59,982 nt of DNA from an uncultured Bacteroidaceae bacterium (GCA_905235525.1 CAJOLW010000027.1:1-59982), one strand, 5' to 3'. Positions 49,856 to 59,713 are shown, counted from the stretch's first letter. Notes: generated by a model not told the origin, from the letters alone. Numbers and translations: made by a program.

Positions 49856-52675
49856 TTATTCCATGAATGCCAAGAATGCTTTCATGAGTGCGTTGATTTT
49901 TTTATGCTCGGTGATGGATTCGAGGGGAAAACCGAGACGGACGAAACGTTGTTGCTGGGCGATGCCTGCGCAATTCCCATTGGAGTAGGTAAGGATGGCA
50001 ATGGCTTGACCCGATGGAGCCAGCACAGACGGGGATGGCACACTATAACTATGTGGGTTCATGTCACGGTAAATGTCGAAGGTGAGTCCACAACCCGATA
50101 GGGTTTTCAGTGATTTATTTGGGAGGGCTGCAACTGTAGTTCCTCCAATGGAAGGGCATCCTGCATTGGCTGCACTCATCAACACTTTGCCACCTTGGTT
50201 GTAGAACTGCTCAATCAGAGAATTCATACGGCTGTCAAACTGCCTTTGAGTACCGTAGATGAGGTCGATGATAGGGTAGGAGGATAGTGTCACTTTCCCC
50301 CTTGTGAGTGCCTTTTCGCTACATGAGGTGAAGGAGTGGTTTCCGCTGAGCATGATGGCGCGTCCGTGGATGACGGGATAGTCGAAGGTGTTGCCCATCA
50401 TGAGTTTGCCTTCCAATTCGTCGCCGCTCATGCCGAGTCCGTCAGAGGCTTCGCTACCCGCCTTGGAACGGTCGAAACTGCGTTGGTATCCACAGAATCC
50501 TGTATATGCACCATAGGGTACTCCAGGGTCAGCATTGAGGTCAAAGCCACAAGTTGTGGCAGTATTGATAACTTGTGGCCCTTCGAGTCTTGTGAAGGCA
50601 TTCACAATGAGGACGGTACTCTTGTTTTTGGAGGAGATGCCACATGAAAGCACTTCAGAGGGGAAACTTTCTCCACCGTCATTGAGGGCTGTGACTTTGA
50701 AGGAATAAACTTCGTCGGGGTTCAGTTCAATCGTATGGCTTGTGCCTTTTACGAGGATGCCATTGTCAAAACCTTGATGTCCACGGCGTGTATAGAGGAT
50801 GTATTCCTTGGCTTTTGCCGTTGGCTCAAGTGGGTCATCCACAGGCGACCACGAAAGGGTGGCAGTGTTTCTTTGTTCATCCAGCGTGATGGCAAAATCC
50901 TCGACAGGCAAGGGCTGAATCACATAGTCGCGCTTGTAGAGGGTGGCAATGTATTTGACGATAGTTTTATAAACCGAACGAGAGAGGTCGAACTTAAAGT
51001 GTGGATCGTAGGCAAGACGCATGTCGGCAAAGTTCTGGTGGGAGAGCATCTCGAGGATGCAGGCTGGAGGCATCGGAGCACGTGCCTCGCCATAGTTGCG
51101 GTTCCAGAGTTGGCGCACTTGCCAGTTATATTTCTTCAAGTCGGTGGTGAAGTTGGTGAGGAACATGCTGATGAGGTCTCTCGACACAAATCGGTCCATG
51201 CCTGCTCCCGTCTTGCCCTCGTTGAAATCGGTCATATAGACACCTAACGAACCGACAAATGCATCATCGGTCTTTACACCAGCATCAGTGTGAAAAGCCA
51301 CTGAGAGATCGAGTGGAACTTTCAGTCCATCCTCACGTTGGGGATTGTAGATGGAGCCTCCCGACAGGTGATTAATGGCTGCCGAACGGGCATTGATGTC
51401 GTTATTGTAGTCATTGTCACCAAATGGTTCGGTGTGAATCTTGTAGGGAAATCCATACCACTGCACACTGTATTTGGCGGCTTCTGCCCATCGGGGAAGT
51501 CCAGATGGGCGTACAGAAAAGTTACGTCCTTCTGGCACGATATTTCCCATACCACCTCCGAAGCGTACAGCATCGGCGGTGATGATGCCTTTGTGGTTGC
51601 TCTGGTTGGATAGTGCCACCATACCGTAATCGTGTTCACCTTCGTCAAACTCAAACGTGCCGAGATACACCCATGTCCCCCCTCCGATTTGTTGATTCAC
51701 CTTAAACTTGGTGAGACCTCCCTTGTGGTGAACCGTATAGGTGGCATCATCAATAGAATTCTCATACGACTGATAGGTGACATACACAGCATACTTTCCT
51801 TCTTCTGGAATATTAGGAATCCATTGCGCCAGCCCTTCATCCTTAGCGGAAGATACAGTTGGAACATAGCGTGCTGTTCCGTCTGTGAAAGGCGAGTCGC
51901 ATGCTTCGTAGATGTCTTTGATTTGTGCAAACCCCTGTCTTTCAGTGGTGCTCCATTTGGCATTCTTTTGTTTGCGGCGAAAAGACTCGATGTAAGTCCC
52001 GTTGCGGTGTGGATGGTCATTGTCGACAATGACTTCATGGGTTTGGTAGTCACGTTCGCGAGGTGTAAAGACGGTAGCACCTGCATTTTGTAGCATTGGG
52101 ATGATGAAAGGCACAACAAATGTCTGTGAGAACAAATCCTCGGTGGTGCAGAAGAGGCGAGGGCGTTGCCAATACCAGTCGTTCTTCTCAGCACGGTAGT
52201 AGCGTCCGTGACTTTGCCACAGTGCGATGTGATTTCCCTCCAGTCCTTTTTCGGCAGTGTAGGGGCGGGAGATGTTCTTTACCCAAGGCTCTCCCTTGTA
52301 AGTTTCGTCCAAGAGTCGGGAGGAGTCTTTCTTTCCCTGTCTGAAGAAGTTGGGCACAAGGTCTTCGATGGGGCGCCCGTCAGTCTCCACCGTCACTTGA
52401 TAGCCTTTCTGTGAGAAGGAGAGGAAAGAGCCTATTTCCCTATATATTTTCTCTACCACTTCGGGCGTGAAGTGCTGTTCTTGAAAGCCACCTCCCAGTA
52501 CAATACGAATGCGCTCTTCCTTGCTGTCAATGTCGCAAGACACCACTGTTGAAGGTTTGATGTTCGCATCGTAACGGGTGTAGTTCTCTGCCCACGTTGT
52601 CAGTTGACTTTGTAGGTTTTGTGAGTTCCCGTAGCAAGGTAGTGCCAGCAATAAGATAAATAGTATTGTTCTCAT
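49856..52675 (-). CDS. Exported N-acetylmuramoyl-L-alanine amidase-like protein with golvesin-like and FnIII domains
   Basis: About 939 residues from ATG 52675 (a TTG at 52687 is less likely). Signal peptide TILFILLLALPCYG. Numbered from the TTG, the amidase_3-type zinc ligands can be traced: His160 in LWQSHGRYY, Glu211 in TPRERDY, and His466 in VAFHTDAG, with a golvesin/xanthan-lyase-type beta domain (about 275-380, GKYAVYVTYQSYENS, DEGEHDYGMVALSNQS) between the second and third. Then come an FnIII domain (about 615-700) and a C-terminal flavodoxin-like region. Bacteroides relatives are annotated xanthan lyase, but the ligand pattern suggests peptidoglycan or polymer amide hydrolysis. It follows the T9SS plug gene by 14 bases. 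Confidence 0.75.
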   Translation of the reverse strand: MRTILFILLLALPCYGNSQNLQSQLTTWAENYTRYDANIKPSTVVSCDIDSKEERIRIVLGGGFQEQHFTPEVVEKIYREIGSFLSFSQKGYQVTVETDGRPIEDLVPNFFRQGKKDSSRLLDETYKGEPWVKNISRPYTAEKGLEGNHIALWQSHGRYYRAEKNDWYWQRPRLFCTTEDLFSQTFVVPFIIPMLQNAGATVFTPRERDYQTHEVIVDNDHPHRNGTYIESFRRKQKNAKWSTTERQGFAQIKDIYEACDSPFTDGTARYVPTVSSAKDEGLAQWIPNIPEEGKYAVYVTYQSYENSIDDATYTVHHKGGLTKFKVNQQIGGGTWVYLGTFEFDEGEHDYGMVALSNQSNHKGIITADAVRFGGGMGNIVPEGRNFSVRPSGLPRWAEAAKYSVQWYGFPYKIHTEPFGDNDYNNDINARSAAINHLSGGSIYNPQREDGLKVPLDLSVAFHTDAGVKTDDAFVGSLGVYMTDFNEGKTGAGMDRFVSRDLISMFLTNFTTDLKKYNWQVRQLWNRNYGEARAPMPPACILEMLSHQNFADMRLAYDPHFKFDLSRSVYKTIVKYIATLYKRDYVIQPLPVEDFAITLDEQRNTATLSWSPVDDPLEPTAKAKEYILYTRRGHQGFDNGILVKGTSHTIELNPDEVYSFKVTALNDGGESFPSEVLSCGISSKNKSTVLIVNAFTRLEGPQVINTATTCGFDLNADPGVPYGAYTGFCGYQRSFDRSKAGSEASDGLGMSGDELEGKLMMGNTFDYPVIHGRAIMLSGNHSFTSCSEKALTRGKVTLSSYPIIDLIYGTQRQFDSRMNSLIEQFYNQGGKVLMSAANAGCPSIGGTTVAALPNKSLKTLSGCGLTFDIYRDMNPHSYSVPSPSVLAPSGQAIAILTYSNGNCAGIAQQQRFVRLGFPLESITEHKKINALMKAFLAFME

Positions 52676-52689
52676 TGATGATACCAAAC

Positions 52690-53889
52690 TTAATGTCCTT
52701 TATAGTTGATTTTTTGGAATCCTACTAACTTGTCATATTTCAGACCAAACGGACGATGATACACATATACTTCGTATTCATTTTCTGTTTGGTAGAAATC
52801 TCCTTCACAAGGTCGAGTCAGCCCCACCTCTTCATCTTCTCGCTTATACATATATATGTAATTGTAGGTTCCTTGTTTTAATGGTACCGCTATTTCATAC
52901 TGATGGTCGAGAAGATTATAGTCCATCTTGTACGCTTCCTCCATACGGTTGTTTGTCAGGTCGCCAAACAGATACACCTCCCCTCCTGCCAATTGAGGCA
53001 TCTGTAAAGTGAAATGTGTGAAGAAATAGTCGCTTTCAGTGTCATTGGCGATGTTTTCATCATTGTGCACATAATAACGCCCGTTCTGATCTTCATCGTA
53101 CAAATAATTGATTCGTTGTTTGTCAGCATAAAGTGTTGCGTGATAATAGGGATCTGCGTACTCCATGTGTTCCACCCGCATGGTTGGCACATATTCGTCC
53201 AATATTTCAAAACGACGATATTCATTACCAGCCGTGAAGATAAGGGAACGGTTATGGTTAAATATGAGTTTGTTTACCTGCATCAATGTGGGGCGTATAT
53301 CCTCCACATGGTTGTCCCATCGGCGGTTTTGTCGTACGATATATTTGAAATCATTGACAGGATTGCTTATCTGGTAGCCACTGTAGTTGATTGTAAAGTT
53401 CAGTTGCTGATGGCTTTCGTAAGTGTCAAAGTCCGTGTTCGTGGTCACATCAATTTCTACACCAACATGAGGTTCGATGATGGAAAAACATGCCTGTGCG
53501 ACAGGTTCATCCTCACCATCCTCATAGATGTTGACACGATAATTGCCCGATACCAATAATTGAGTGTCTGTATTAGGTAGCGTTAACGAATAATGACAGT
53601 ATTTCATTTCCGTACCAATAGCAGGTTCATAGTCTTTAATGTATCCAGTTTCAAACCCTGTCATGTATTCACTCGTCAGCAAGTCACTTTGTGCCCAAGT
53701 AGCATTACAATGTGTAATGGTATAGGTGTATCGTTGATAGTTGGGTTGTAAGTCATCGAAACTGATATCTACATGATGCCCTCGGCTCAAGAGCATAACT
53801 GATGGAGCATCTCTATCTCCATCCACTTTCACCTGCAAAGTTTTAATGTGTGGTGAAAAGCAAATGTTTTCTTGAGCAAAGCCCGCCAT
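52690..53889 (-). CDS. Type IX secretion system plug protein (DUF5103)
   Basis: 399 residues from ATG 53889, but this start gives no signal peptide, only MAGFAQ before the mature sequence. The upstream sequence codes a good signal (MHSVIRYIIALAT from ATG 53930) in the next frame; inserting one G at the GGG of 53890-53892 joins them as MHSVIRYIIALATGMAGFAQ. The body is the DUF5103 fold: LSRGHHVDISFDDLQPNYQRYTYTITHCNATW, YHATLYADKQRINYL, GEVYLFGDLTNN and the PFGLKYDKLVGF end. Plug proteins close the outer-membrane SprA channel of the type IX system. The rest of that system is not in view. Either a sequence error or a null mutation at the signal. Confidence 0.85.
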   Translation of the reverse strand: MAGFAQENICFSPHIKTLQVKVDGDRDAPSVMLLSRGHHVDISFDDLQPNYQRYTYTITHCNATWAQSDLLTSEYMTGFETGYIKDYEPAIGTEMKYCHYSLTLPNTDTQLLVSGNYRVNIYEDGEDEPVAQACFSIIEPHVGVEIDVTTNTDFDTYESHQQLNFTINYSGYQISNPVNDFKYIVRQNRRWDNHVEDIRPTLMQVNKLIFNHNRSLIFTAGNEYRRFEILDEYVPTMRVEHMEYADPYYHATLYADKQRINYLYDEDQNGRYYVHNDENIANDTESDYFFTHFTLQMPQLAGGEVYLFGDLTNNRMEEAYKMDYNLLDHQYEIAVPLKQGTYNYIYMYKREDEEVGLTRPCEGDFYQTENEYEVYVYHRPFGLKYDKLVGFQKINYKGH

Positions 53890-53930
53890 CCCGTGGCTAA
53901 CGCAATGATATATCGGATGACACTATGCAT
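53890..53930 (-). pseudogene. Out-of-frame signal peptide of the T9SS plug gene
   Basis: ATG 53930 opens MHSVIRYIIALAT, a standard signal-peptide core, then runs on in the wrong frame past GGG 53892-53890. One added G restores reading into the mature protein with a cleavage site AGFA-Q. This explains why the downstream frame has no export signal. Confidence 0.6.
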
Positions 53931-53957
53931 GCTCTCTAATCTCTAAACTCTCAACTA

Positions 53958-56138
53958 TTACTTCACCTCTACGTTCACTTTCCCTTTTATGTCATTCACG
54001 TTCGCACCCACATTCAACGTGTAAGTTCCCTCCGTGAGTGTCCACCCGTGCTTCGTCTCATCATAGTAGGAGAGTTCCTCTTTCGGAATCGTAATGCGCA
54101 GAGTTTCACTTTCGCCTGGTTGGAGTAGTTTGGTCTTGGCAAAACCTTTTAGTTCTTTTGTAGGACGTTCTACGCTACCCTTGGGGGCTGTGGCATATAC
54201 CTGCACAATTTCTTTGCCAGCGACCTTGCCAGTGTTAGTTACAGTGGTTTGGATAATAATGTTGTGGTTTGCTACTGTGGAAATGGGCTTATTATAGGCA
54301 AACGTTGTGTAACTTAATCCGAAGCCAAAGGGGAAGAGTGGTTTCACGTTGTTGGTGACAAAATGACGGTAGCCCACAAAGATGCCCTCCTTGTAATAGA
54401 CTTGGTTATCCACACCAGGGTATGCCTCCTTGCCGAATTTCACATAGGGATAATCCTCGTATCTTGTAGCAAAGGTGACAGGCAACTTGCCACTGGGACA
54501 AACCTTGCCGCTCAACACATTCACCAATGATGTACCCGATTCGCTACCTAAATACCAACAATGGGTAAGTGCCGCCACCTGATTGAGCCAGGGCATGGCG
54601 TATGGATTGCCACCAAATGTCACCACCACAATGTTTTTTTGAATCTTAGCCAATTCCGAGATTAGTTCGTTCTGTCCATAAGAAAGGTTGTATGATTCAC
54701 GATCCCCATTCTCACAGTCCTGACGTGTGTTCTTGTTCAAACCTCCGATGAAGATGATAAGGTCAGCCTCCTTTGCTTTTTCAAGTGCCTCAGCCTTGAG
54801 GAATGCTTGTTTTTCAGGGTCTATCCTGTCCACCCTGTCATAGATGGCACGTCCTGAATAGTACCCCTGCGCATGGTCGATTTTGTCACCATACATGGTT
54901 TGAAGTGCTTCGAGAGGAGAAATGTCACGTAGTGTTTTGAGTTCAGAAGAACCACCGCCTTGTGTGAGAGAACGCGTTGCATTCTCGCCTACCACGAGAA
55001 TCTTCTTGTATTTGGAAGCATCCAATGGCAGGATGTTCTTATCATTCTTTAACAAGACAATACCTTCTTCTCCTATTTCACGACATACATCGTAATGGTT
55101 TTCAGAACATTGCGAACCAATTACTTTCTTCGGATTCATTGCGGTGCGGAAGATGGTGCGAAGTACTCTGCTTGCTTTTTCGTCCAGCACCGACATGGGT
55201 ACAGTCCCTTCCTCAATGAGTTTTTCGAAAGGATTGGCAAGATAGTAGTTCTCATAACCAAATTCACTTTCTTTCGTCTTGCCGTCCGTGTAGGTGCCCA
55301 TCTCAATATCGAGTCCACCCAATGCAGCCTCCATTGTGTTGGTAGTGCCTCCCCAGTCACTGATGAGTGCACCGTCCCAGTTCCATTCTTTTTTCAGAAT
55401 GCCGTTCAAAAGTTCATCGTTGTGGCAGCAGTGTACCCCTTTCCACATATTGTATGAGCCCATAATGGTATAGACATGTGCTTTCTCCACCGCCTTTTGG
55501 AACGGACGCAGATAAATCTCGCGCATGGCACGGTCAGACACATTCACATTGACGCCGAAGCGGTTGGTTTCTTGGTCGTTCAGCACAAAGTGCTTCAGAC
55601 AGCAGGCAATGCCGTTTGCCTGTGCCGCCTTGATGTAAGGTACTACTATCTCACCTGCTAAATAGGGATCTTCGCCCATATACTCAAACGCACGTCCGTT
55701 CAGTGGGGTGCGTTGGATGTTCACACCAGGACCTAACATGATGTCCTTGCCACGGAAAGCAAACTCCTCGCTCACCGCATTGCCGTATGCTGTTGACATA
55801 TCTCTGTTCCATGTTGCAGCCAGACATGTCAGCGATGGGAACGCCACGATATAGTCATTTGTCCATTTGGCAGGACTCCACGTATTCCATTCCAGTTCCT
55901 CTCGTACACCATGAGGACCATCGTCCATGTTCAGTTGACGGATGCCTAATCGGGGTACGCCAGCACTGGTGAACTTGCTCTGTGCGTGTAGAAGTTGAAT
56001 CTTCTCATGTGTTGTCATACGACTCAGCGCATCCTTCACTCGCTCTTCCAAAGGAGCGTTAGGGTCAAGATAGGTTTGTGCTTGTGCTGTCATTGCTGCC
56101 ATTGCCATCAGCACCGCGAGGATAGTGGTTCTTTTCAT
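53958..56138 (-). CDS. Glycoside hydrolase family 3 beta-glucosidase, secreted
   Basis: 726 residues with signal peptide (TILAVLMAMAAMTAQAQ). GH3 N-terminal barrel: LNMDDGPHGVRE, LGPGVNIQRTPLNGRAFEYMGEDP, CLKHFVLNDQE, and nucleophile Asp261 in GALISDWGG. The C-terminal sandwich has the ALPLFPFGFGLSYTTF-type end followed by an FnIII-like domain (LQPGESETLRITIPKEEL). It removes glucose from the non-reducing end of beta-glucans. With the GH31 enzyme upstream on the same strand it could act on xyloglucan oligosaccharides after alpha-xylose removal; no SusC/SusD pair is in the window, so this is inference. Confidence 0.93.
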   Translation of the reverse strand: MKRTTILAVLMAMAAMTAQAQTYLDPNAPLEERVKDALSRMTTHEKIQLLHAQSKFTSAGVPRLGIRQLNMDDGPHGVREELEWNTWSPAKWTNDYIVAFPSLTCLAATWNRDMSTAYGNAVSEEFAFRGKDIMLGPGVNIQRTPLNGRAFEYMGEDPYLAGEIVVPYIKAAQANGIACCLKHFVLNDQETNRFGVNVNVSDRAMREIYLRPFQKAVEKAHVYTIMGSYNMWKGVHCCHNDELLNGILKKEWNWDGALISDWGGTTNTMEAALGGLDIEMGTYTDGKTKESEFGYENYYLANPFEKLIEEGTVPMSVLDEKASRVLRTIFRTAMNPKKVIGSQCSENHYDVCREIGEEGIVLLKNDKNILPLDASKYKKILVVGENATRSLTQGGGSSELKTLRDISPLEALQTMYGDKIDHAQGYYSGRAIYDRVDRIDPEKQAFLKAEALEKAKEADLIIFIGGLNKNTRQDCENGDRESYNLSYGQNELISELAKIQKNIVVVTFGGNPYAMPWLNQVAALTHCWYLGSESGTSLVNVLSGKVCPSGKLPVTFATRYEDYPYVKFGKEAYPGVDNQVYYKEGIFVGYRHFVTNNVKPLFPFGFGLSYTTFAYNKPISTVANHNIIIQTTVTNTGKVAGKEIVQVYATAPKGSVERPTKELKGFAKTKLLQPGESETLRITIPKEELSYYDETKHGWTLTEGTYTLNVGANVNDIKGKVNVEVK

Positions 56139-56224
56139 TGTTATTCCTTATGATATATGGTTATTCCTTATTACATATATATGTATAGGCTGTGTCCTGC
56201 TCCCGTTTCGGAGCCTTCGGTTTG

Positions 56225-56232
56225 CAAAAATA
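56225..56232 (-). promoter_or_regulatory. -7 box of the GH3 promoter
   Basis: CAAAAATA matches the minus-strand CAAAnnTA pattern, 87 bases before the GH3 ATG. No clear -33 partner. The region 56139-56360 is otherwise empty. Confidence 0.4.
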
Positions 56233-56360
56233 CGGAAAAATACCAGAACCCGTGCATACTCCCTCGCATTATTTCTCCAAAACCCGCAAAAAAACTTTGC
56301 AGTCAGCAACTTTTGACAGGAATCCCCCGCGCTGTCATGGGGCGAAGCAGGAGTCTGCAT

Positions 56361-59300
56361 TTAGTTTGCATTGCTCAGATTCACGCTCAGGGCTTTCCCT
56401 GTGTAGTTCACAAGCGTGCCGTGTGCCTTTTCCGAAATGAATGGTTGTGCATTATTGGGTGTAACGAGCACAATGTTGAAGCGTCGTTGCTTCAGCATCC
56501 CCTCAAACTTACCCTTCCGTTCTCCGATGGTCACGGTCTTAGTGGCATCGTCATACAGGATGTTGATGGAACTGTATGCTCCCTGCTCATAGTTGTAGTT
56601 GGTGCCCTCATCCTCGTAGAGTTCAAAATGTCCGTCACGTCCTGCATAGATGTACAGGTCGATGAGTTCCGCAGGCTTCTCGTCGCTCCATTCCATGTCG
56701 GGACCGATAGGTAGAATGGCACCTTCTGGCACAAACACGGGGATGCGTTCGTAAGGAGCATCGACGAATAATTTACGATTTGATAATTTACTATTTACAT
56801 CTTGGCTATCGCTACCAATGACCTTCTTGCCCGTGTAGAGGTCATACCACCCACATTCCTTTGGGAAATACACCTCCCTGTTCCGTGCTTGATAAGTGCT
56901 CACAGGACAAGCCATCAGAGCAGGACCGAACATCCATTGGTCTTTGATGTCATACACCTCGCTGTCCCCATTGAAATCCATCACCAGCGCACGCATCATT
57001 GTGTAGTCGTGCAGATGCACCCATCCTGCCATTGAGTAGAGGTATGGCATCATCCGATAGCGCAGACGGTGATACCACACAATGCTCTCATAGGCTGGAT
57101 GCCCTTCGGGAGCGATGTTCCATACCTCGCGTAGTGGCCACTGACCATGTGCCCGATAGATGGGGATGAAACACCCAAATTGATTCCAACGTGTTTGCAG
57201 TTCGCGCCATTCTTTTAAGTCTTCATTCTCTTGATGTGTTTGGTCGAAGATTTGCTGGGCTCTTACGTAGCGGTTTTCCACGCAGAATCCTCCTTGATCC
57301 ATTCCCCAGAAGGGAAGGCCTGAAAGTGAGTAATTCATGCCCGCTGTCATTTGAGCACGCATATCTTCCCAACGGGTACCTATGTCACCGCTCCATGTGG
57401 CTGTGGAGTAACGCTGTTCACCTGCAAAGCCGCTGCGAGTGAGCAGGAAAACCCGTGGCTCACCCTTCTTCCTTGCCGTCTGTTTCCATGTACCGCGCTG
57501 TCCGTTGTAGATGGCATCGGCATTTACGATACTGTAGGCATTGAAATACTCTGTCGAGGTGCCCAAAGCCGTCGAACCGCACAGCGCCTTGCGATACCAC
57601 ATCGGGGTGCAGTCTCTCACGTTTGGTTCTGAGGCATCCATCCACCATGCGTCGATGCTGCGGTTATATTTTGAATAGAGATGTTCGTCCATCTGCTGCC
57701 AGAAGAGCTTTCTCGCCCCCTCCGAATAGGCATCGTAGAACGAGCCAACATAGCCGGGACCCACCCAGTCGCGTATGTCATCCTTCACTGCCTGTCCGTA
57801 CATCCATCCCTTGCTGTCCAGTTCCTTGTAGTGCTCGGTGTTGCAGTAGAACTTCGGCCACACGCTGATCATGAACCTGCCGTTCATCTGATGCACCTTG
57901 TCCAGCATTCCCTGAGGGTCGGGGAAGCGTGTCTCGTCAAACTCATGGCTGCCCCATTGGTCGTCCTTCCAATAGTTCCAGTCCTGCACGATGTTGTCAA
58001 TCGGGATGTGACGCTCCCTGAATGTTGCCAGCGTGCCCGTCAGTTCGTCAGCCGTCTTGTAGCGTTCACGGCTCTGCCAGAAGCCCAGCACCCACTTCGG
58101 ATATACAGGTGCCTTGCCTGTCAGTGTGCGGTAGCCGCTGATGACCTCGTCCATATTCTTGCCTGCAATCACATAGTAATCCATGTCGCGGCTCATCTCG
58201 CTCCAGATGCTCAGCCGTCCCTGTTCCTCTGCCGTGCGTGGTGCAGCCACGCGCAGTCCGCAGTAACTCACGCCCCCGTCGGGTTGCCATTCAATGCGCA
58301 GAGCCGTCTTTTCACCCTGCTTCAGGGACATCGTGAACTTATACGCATTCGGGTTCCATGCTGTGCGCCAGCGCTCCGCCACCACTTCCTTGCCGCCTAT
58401 ATACACCTTGATATAGCCTGCATAGTAAAGGATGAACTGGTAGTTGCTCGTCACGGGTGCCTCGATGCTACCTTCATACACCACCTTCGCACCTTCCAGA
58501 CGGAAGCCCTTCGGCAGGTTCTGGATGCCTCCCTTGTCGGTCTTGCCAATCTCGGAGTGGTCGGGTAGGGCATACTCGAAATACAGCGAATCCTCCTCGC
58601 GCACCAGTTGCCTGCCGCCCCTGTCCGTATAGGTGCCCGTCAGGTGTCCCTCCTTGCCCTCCTTGTCGTAGAGACGGAACGCGCGGTTCAGTTGCAGGTA
58701 GTCCTCAGGGTTACCGAAGCGGCAGTACGAATAACTGTCCCACAGCACGCCGTAGTTCTTGTTCGACACCACAAACGGCACTGCCACCTTCGTGTTATAC
58801 TGGAACAAATCCTCGTTCTTGCCCTTCATGTTCAATTCTTCCGACTGGTGCTGTCCCAACCCGTAGAAAGCCTCGTCTGCAGGGCTGTCGAAGAGCAGCC
58901 GCCAACTCAACCCCCACTGCTGTTCCTCGGTGGGTAGTCCACTGCCCAGTTCCCGTTCTGGCACATGAAATTCCTTGAATGTCTTTCCCTGCACCGCCTC
59001 CTTCAGCAGCACCTGTCCAGTCGCATCGTAGAACACGATTCTTCCGTCGCTCTTCGCCACCACGGCACGCATCTTCCTCGTCTTCACCGTCACATTTTCC
59101 GTCTCCTCCTTCACTTCGCACCAAGGCGTTTCTCCTCCTCGTTTCACCCCCCTTTCCCTCATCTCCTTCAGCACGATGAGGCTCGGTTCCTTCTCGGGAA
59201 GCACCTCTTCGCTGGTGGCACGTACACGGATGATGCCGTCATCCACCACCTGCAGACGCACCACACGTGCTTCACCCCTGTCAGGACGGATGGTCACGAC

Positions 59301-59381
59301 ATTGCCCGACTGATTCACCACTGCGGCATACCCAACGATGCCCCACACAAAACACACGATGCTCAAATAGAATTGTTTCAT
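56361..59381 (-). CDS. Glycoside hydrolase family 31 alpha-xylosidase/alpha-glucosidase with PA14 insert
   Basis: 1006 residues. N-terminal hydrophobic signal (FYLSIVCFVWGIVGYAA). The beta-sandwich N-domain (IRPDRGEARVVRLQVVDDGIIRVRAT) is interrupted by a PA14-like module at about 240-390 (FEYALPDHSEIGKTDKGGIQ, FILYYAGYIKVYIGGKEV, WNPNAYKFTMSLKQGEKT), which extends the substrate pocket in the Bacteroides xyloglucan alpha-xylosidase. The catalytic barrel has nucleophile Asp582 in WWMDASEP and acid/base Asp666 in WSGDIG. It most likely removes alpha-1,6-xylose from xyloglucan oligosaccharides, but alpha-glucosidase activity cannot be excluded. It has its own consensus promoter (59446-59477). 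Confidence 0.92.
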   Translation of the reverse strand: MKQFYLSIVCFVWGIVGYAAVVNQSGNVVTIRPDRGEARVVRLQVVDDGIIRVRATSEEVLPEKEPSLIVLKEMRERGVKRGGETPWCEVKEETENVTVKTRKMRAVVAKSDGRIVFYDATGQVLLKEAVQGKTFKEFHVPERELGSGLPTEEQQWGLSWRLLFDSPADEAFYGLGQHQSEELNMKGKNEDLFQYNTKVAVPFVVSNKNYGVLWDSYSYCRFGNPEDYLQLNRAFRLYDKEGKEGHLTGTYTDRGGRQLVREEDSLYFEYALPDHSEIGKTDKGGIQNLPKGFRLEGAKVVYEGSIEAPVTSNYQFILYYAGYIKVYIGGKEVVAERWRTAWNPNAYKFTMSLKQGEKTALRIEWQPDGGVSYCGLRVAAPRTAEEQGRLSIWSEMSRDMDYYVIAGKNMDEVISGYRTLTGKAPVYPKWVLGFWQSRERYKTADELTGTLATFRERHIPIDNIVQDWNYWKDDQWGSHEFDETRFPDPQGMLDKVHQMNGRFMISVWPKFYCNTEHYKELDSKGWMYGQAVKDDIRDWVGPGYVGSFYDAYSEGARKLFWQQMDEHLYSKYNRSIDAWWMDASEPNVRDCTPMWYRKALCGSTALGTSTEYFNAYSIVNADAIYNGQRGTWKQTARKKGEPRVFLLTRSGFAGEQRYSTATWSGDIGTRWEDMRAQMTAGMNYSLSGLPFWGMDQGGFCVENRYVRAQQIFDQTHQENEDLKEWRELQTRWNQFGCFIPIYRAHGQWPLREVWNIAPEGHPAYESIVWYHRLRYRMMPYLYSMAGWVHLHDYTMMRALVMDFNGDSEVYDIKDQWMFGPALMACPVSTYQARNREVYFPKECGWYDLYTGKKVIGSDSQDVNSKLSNRKLFVDAPYERIPVFVPEGAILPIGPDMEWSDEKPAELIDLYIYAGRDGHFELYEDEGTNYNYEQGAYSSINILYDDATKTVTIGERKGKFEGMLKQRRFNIVLVTPNNAQPFISEKAHGTLVNYTGKALSVNLSNAN

Positions 59382-59445
59382 TTGTTTCGGTAACTTATAC
59401 TTTTCACTTTTGTTTTTAACTTTTCACTTGTGGCTTAATTCGTTG

Positions 59446-59477
59446 CAAAGTTACGGCACAAAAATGAAACAGCCAAA
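59446..59477 (-). promoter_or_regulatory. Promoter of the GH31 gene
   Basis: CAAAGTTA (59446-59453), 20 bases, CAAA (59474-59477): a full minus-strand consensus TTTG-N20-TAACTTTG, 64 bases before the ATG. Confidence 0.8.
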
Positions 59478-59553
59478 TAAGTTTAAGAAAATCTAAAAAA
59501 TGGAGATTATTCTCTATTGGGGGCATAAATCGTGGACTTTTCTACGTTTTGCA

Positions 59554-59643
59554 ACTCGTTTGTGGGCAAGACTTATGTTCGTTTACGGGCAAGACTTACA
59601 CTCGTTTGTGGAATACACTTGCATGCGCTTGTGGGAGTCACGA
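59554..59643. repeat. Four degenerate tandem repeats of about 22-23 bp
   Basis: Units at 59554-59575, 59576-59598, 59599-59621 and 59622-59643 share the pattern ACTCGTTTGTGGGCAAGACTTA with increasing divergence. They lie in an otherwise empty intergenic region between the GH31 promoter and a plus-strand promoter. Purpose unknown; regulator binding is one option. Confidence 0.6.
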
Positions 59644-59713
59644 ACTTTCATCAATTAATTTCCTGTATAGAAAGAAATAATATGGTGTTTTTGATGATAA
59701 TAAGGTTATTAAT

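Noticed and set aside
57681-58568. Long plus-strand frame (295 codons) inside the GH31 gene
   Set aside because: Antisense shadow; the catalytic motifs and promoter belong to the minus-strand gene.
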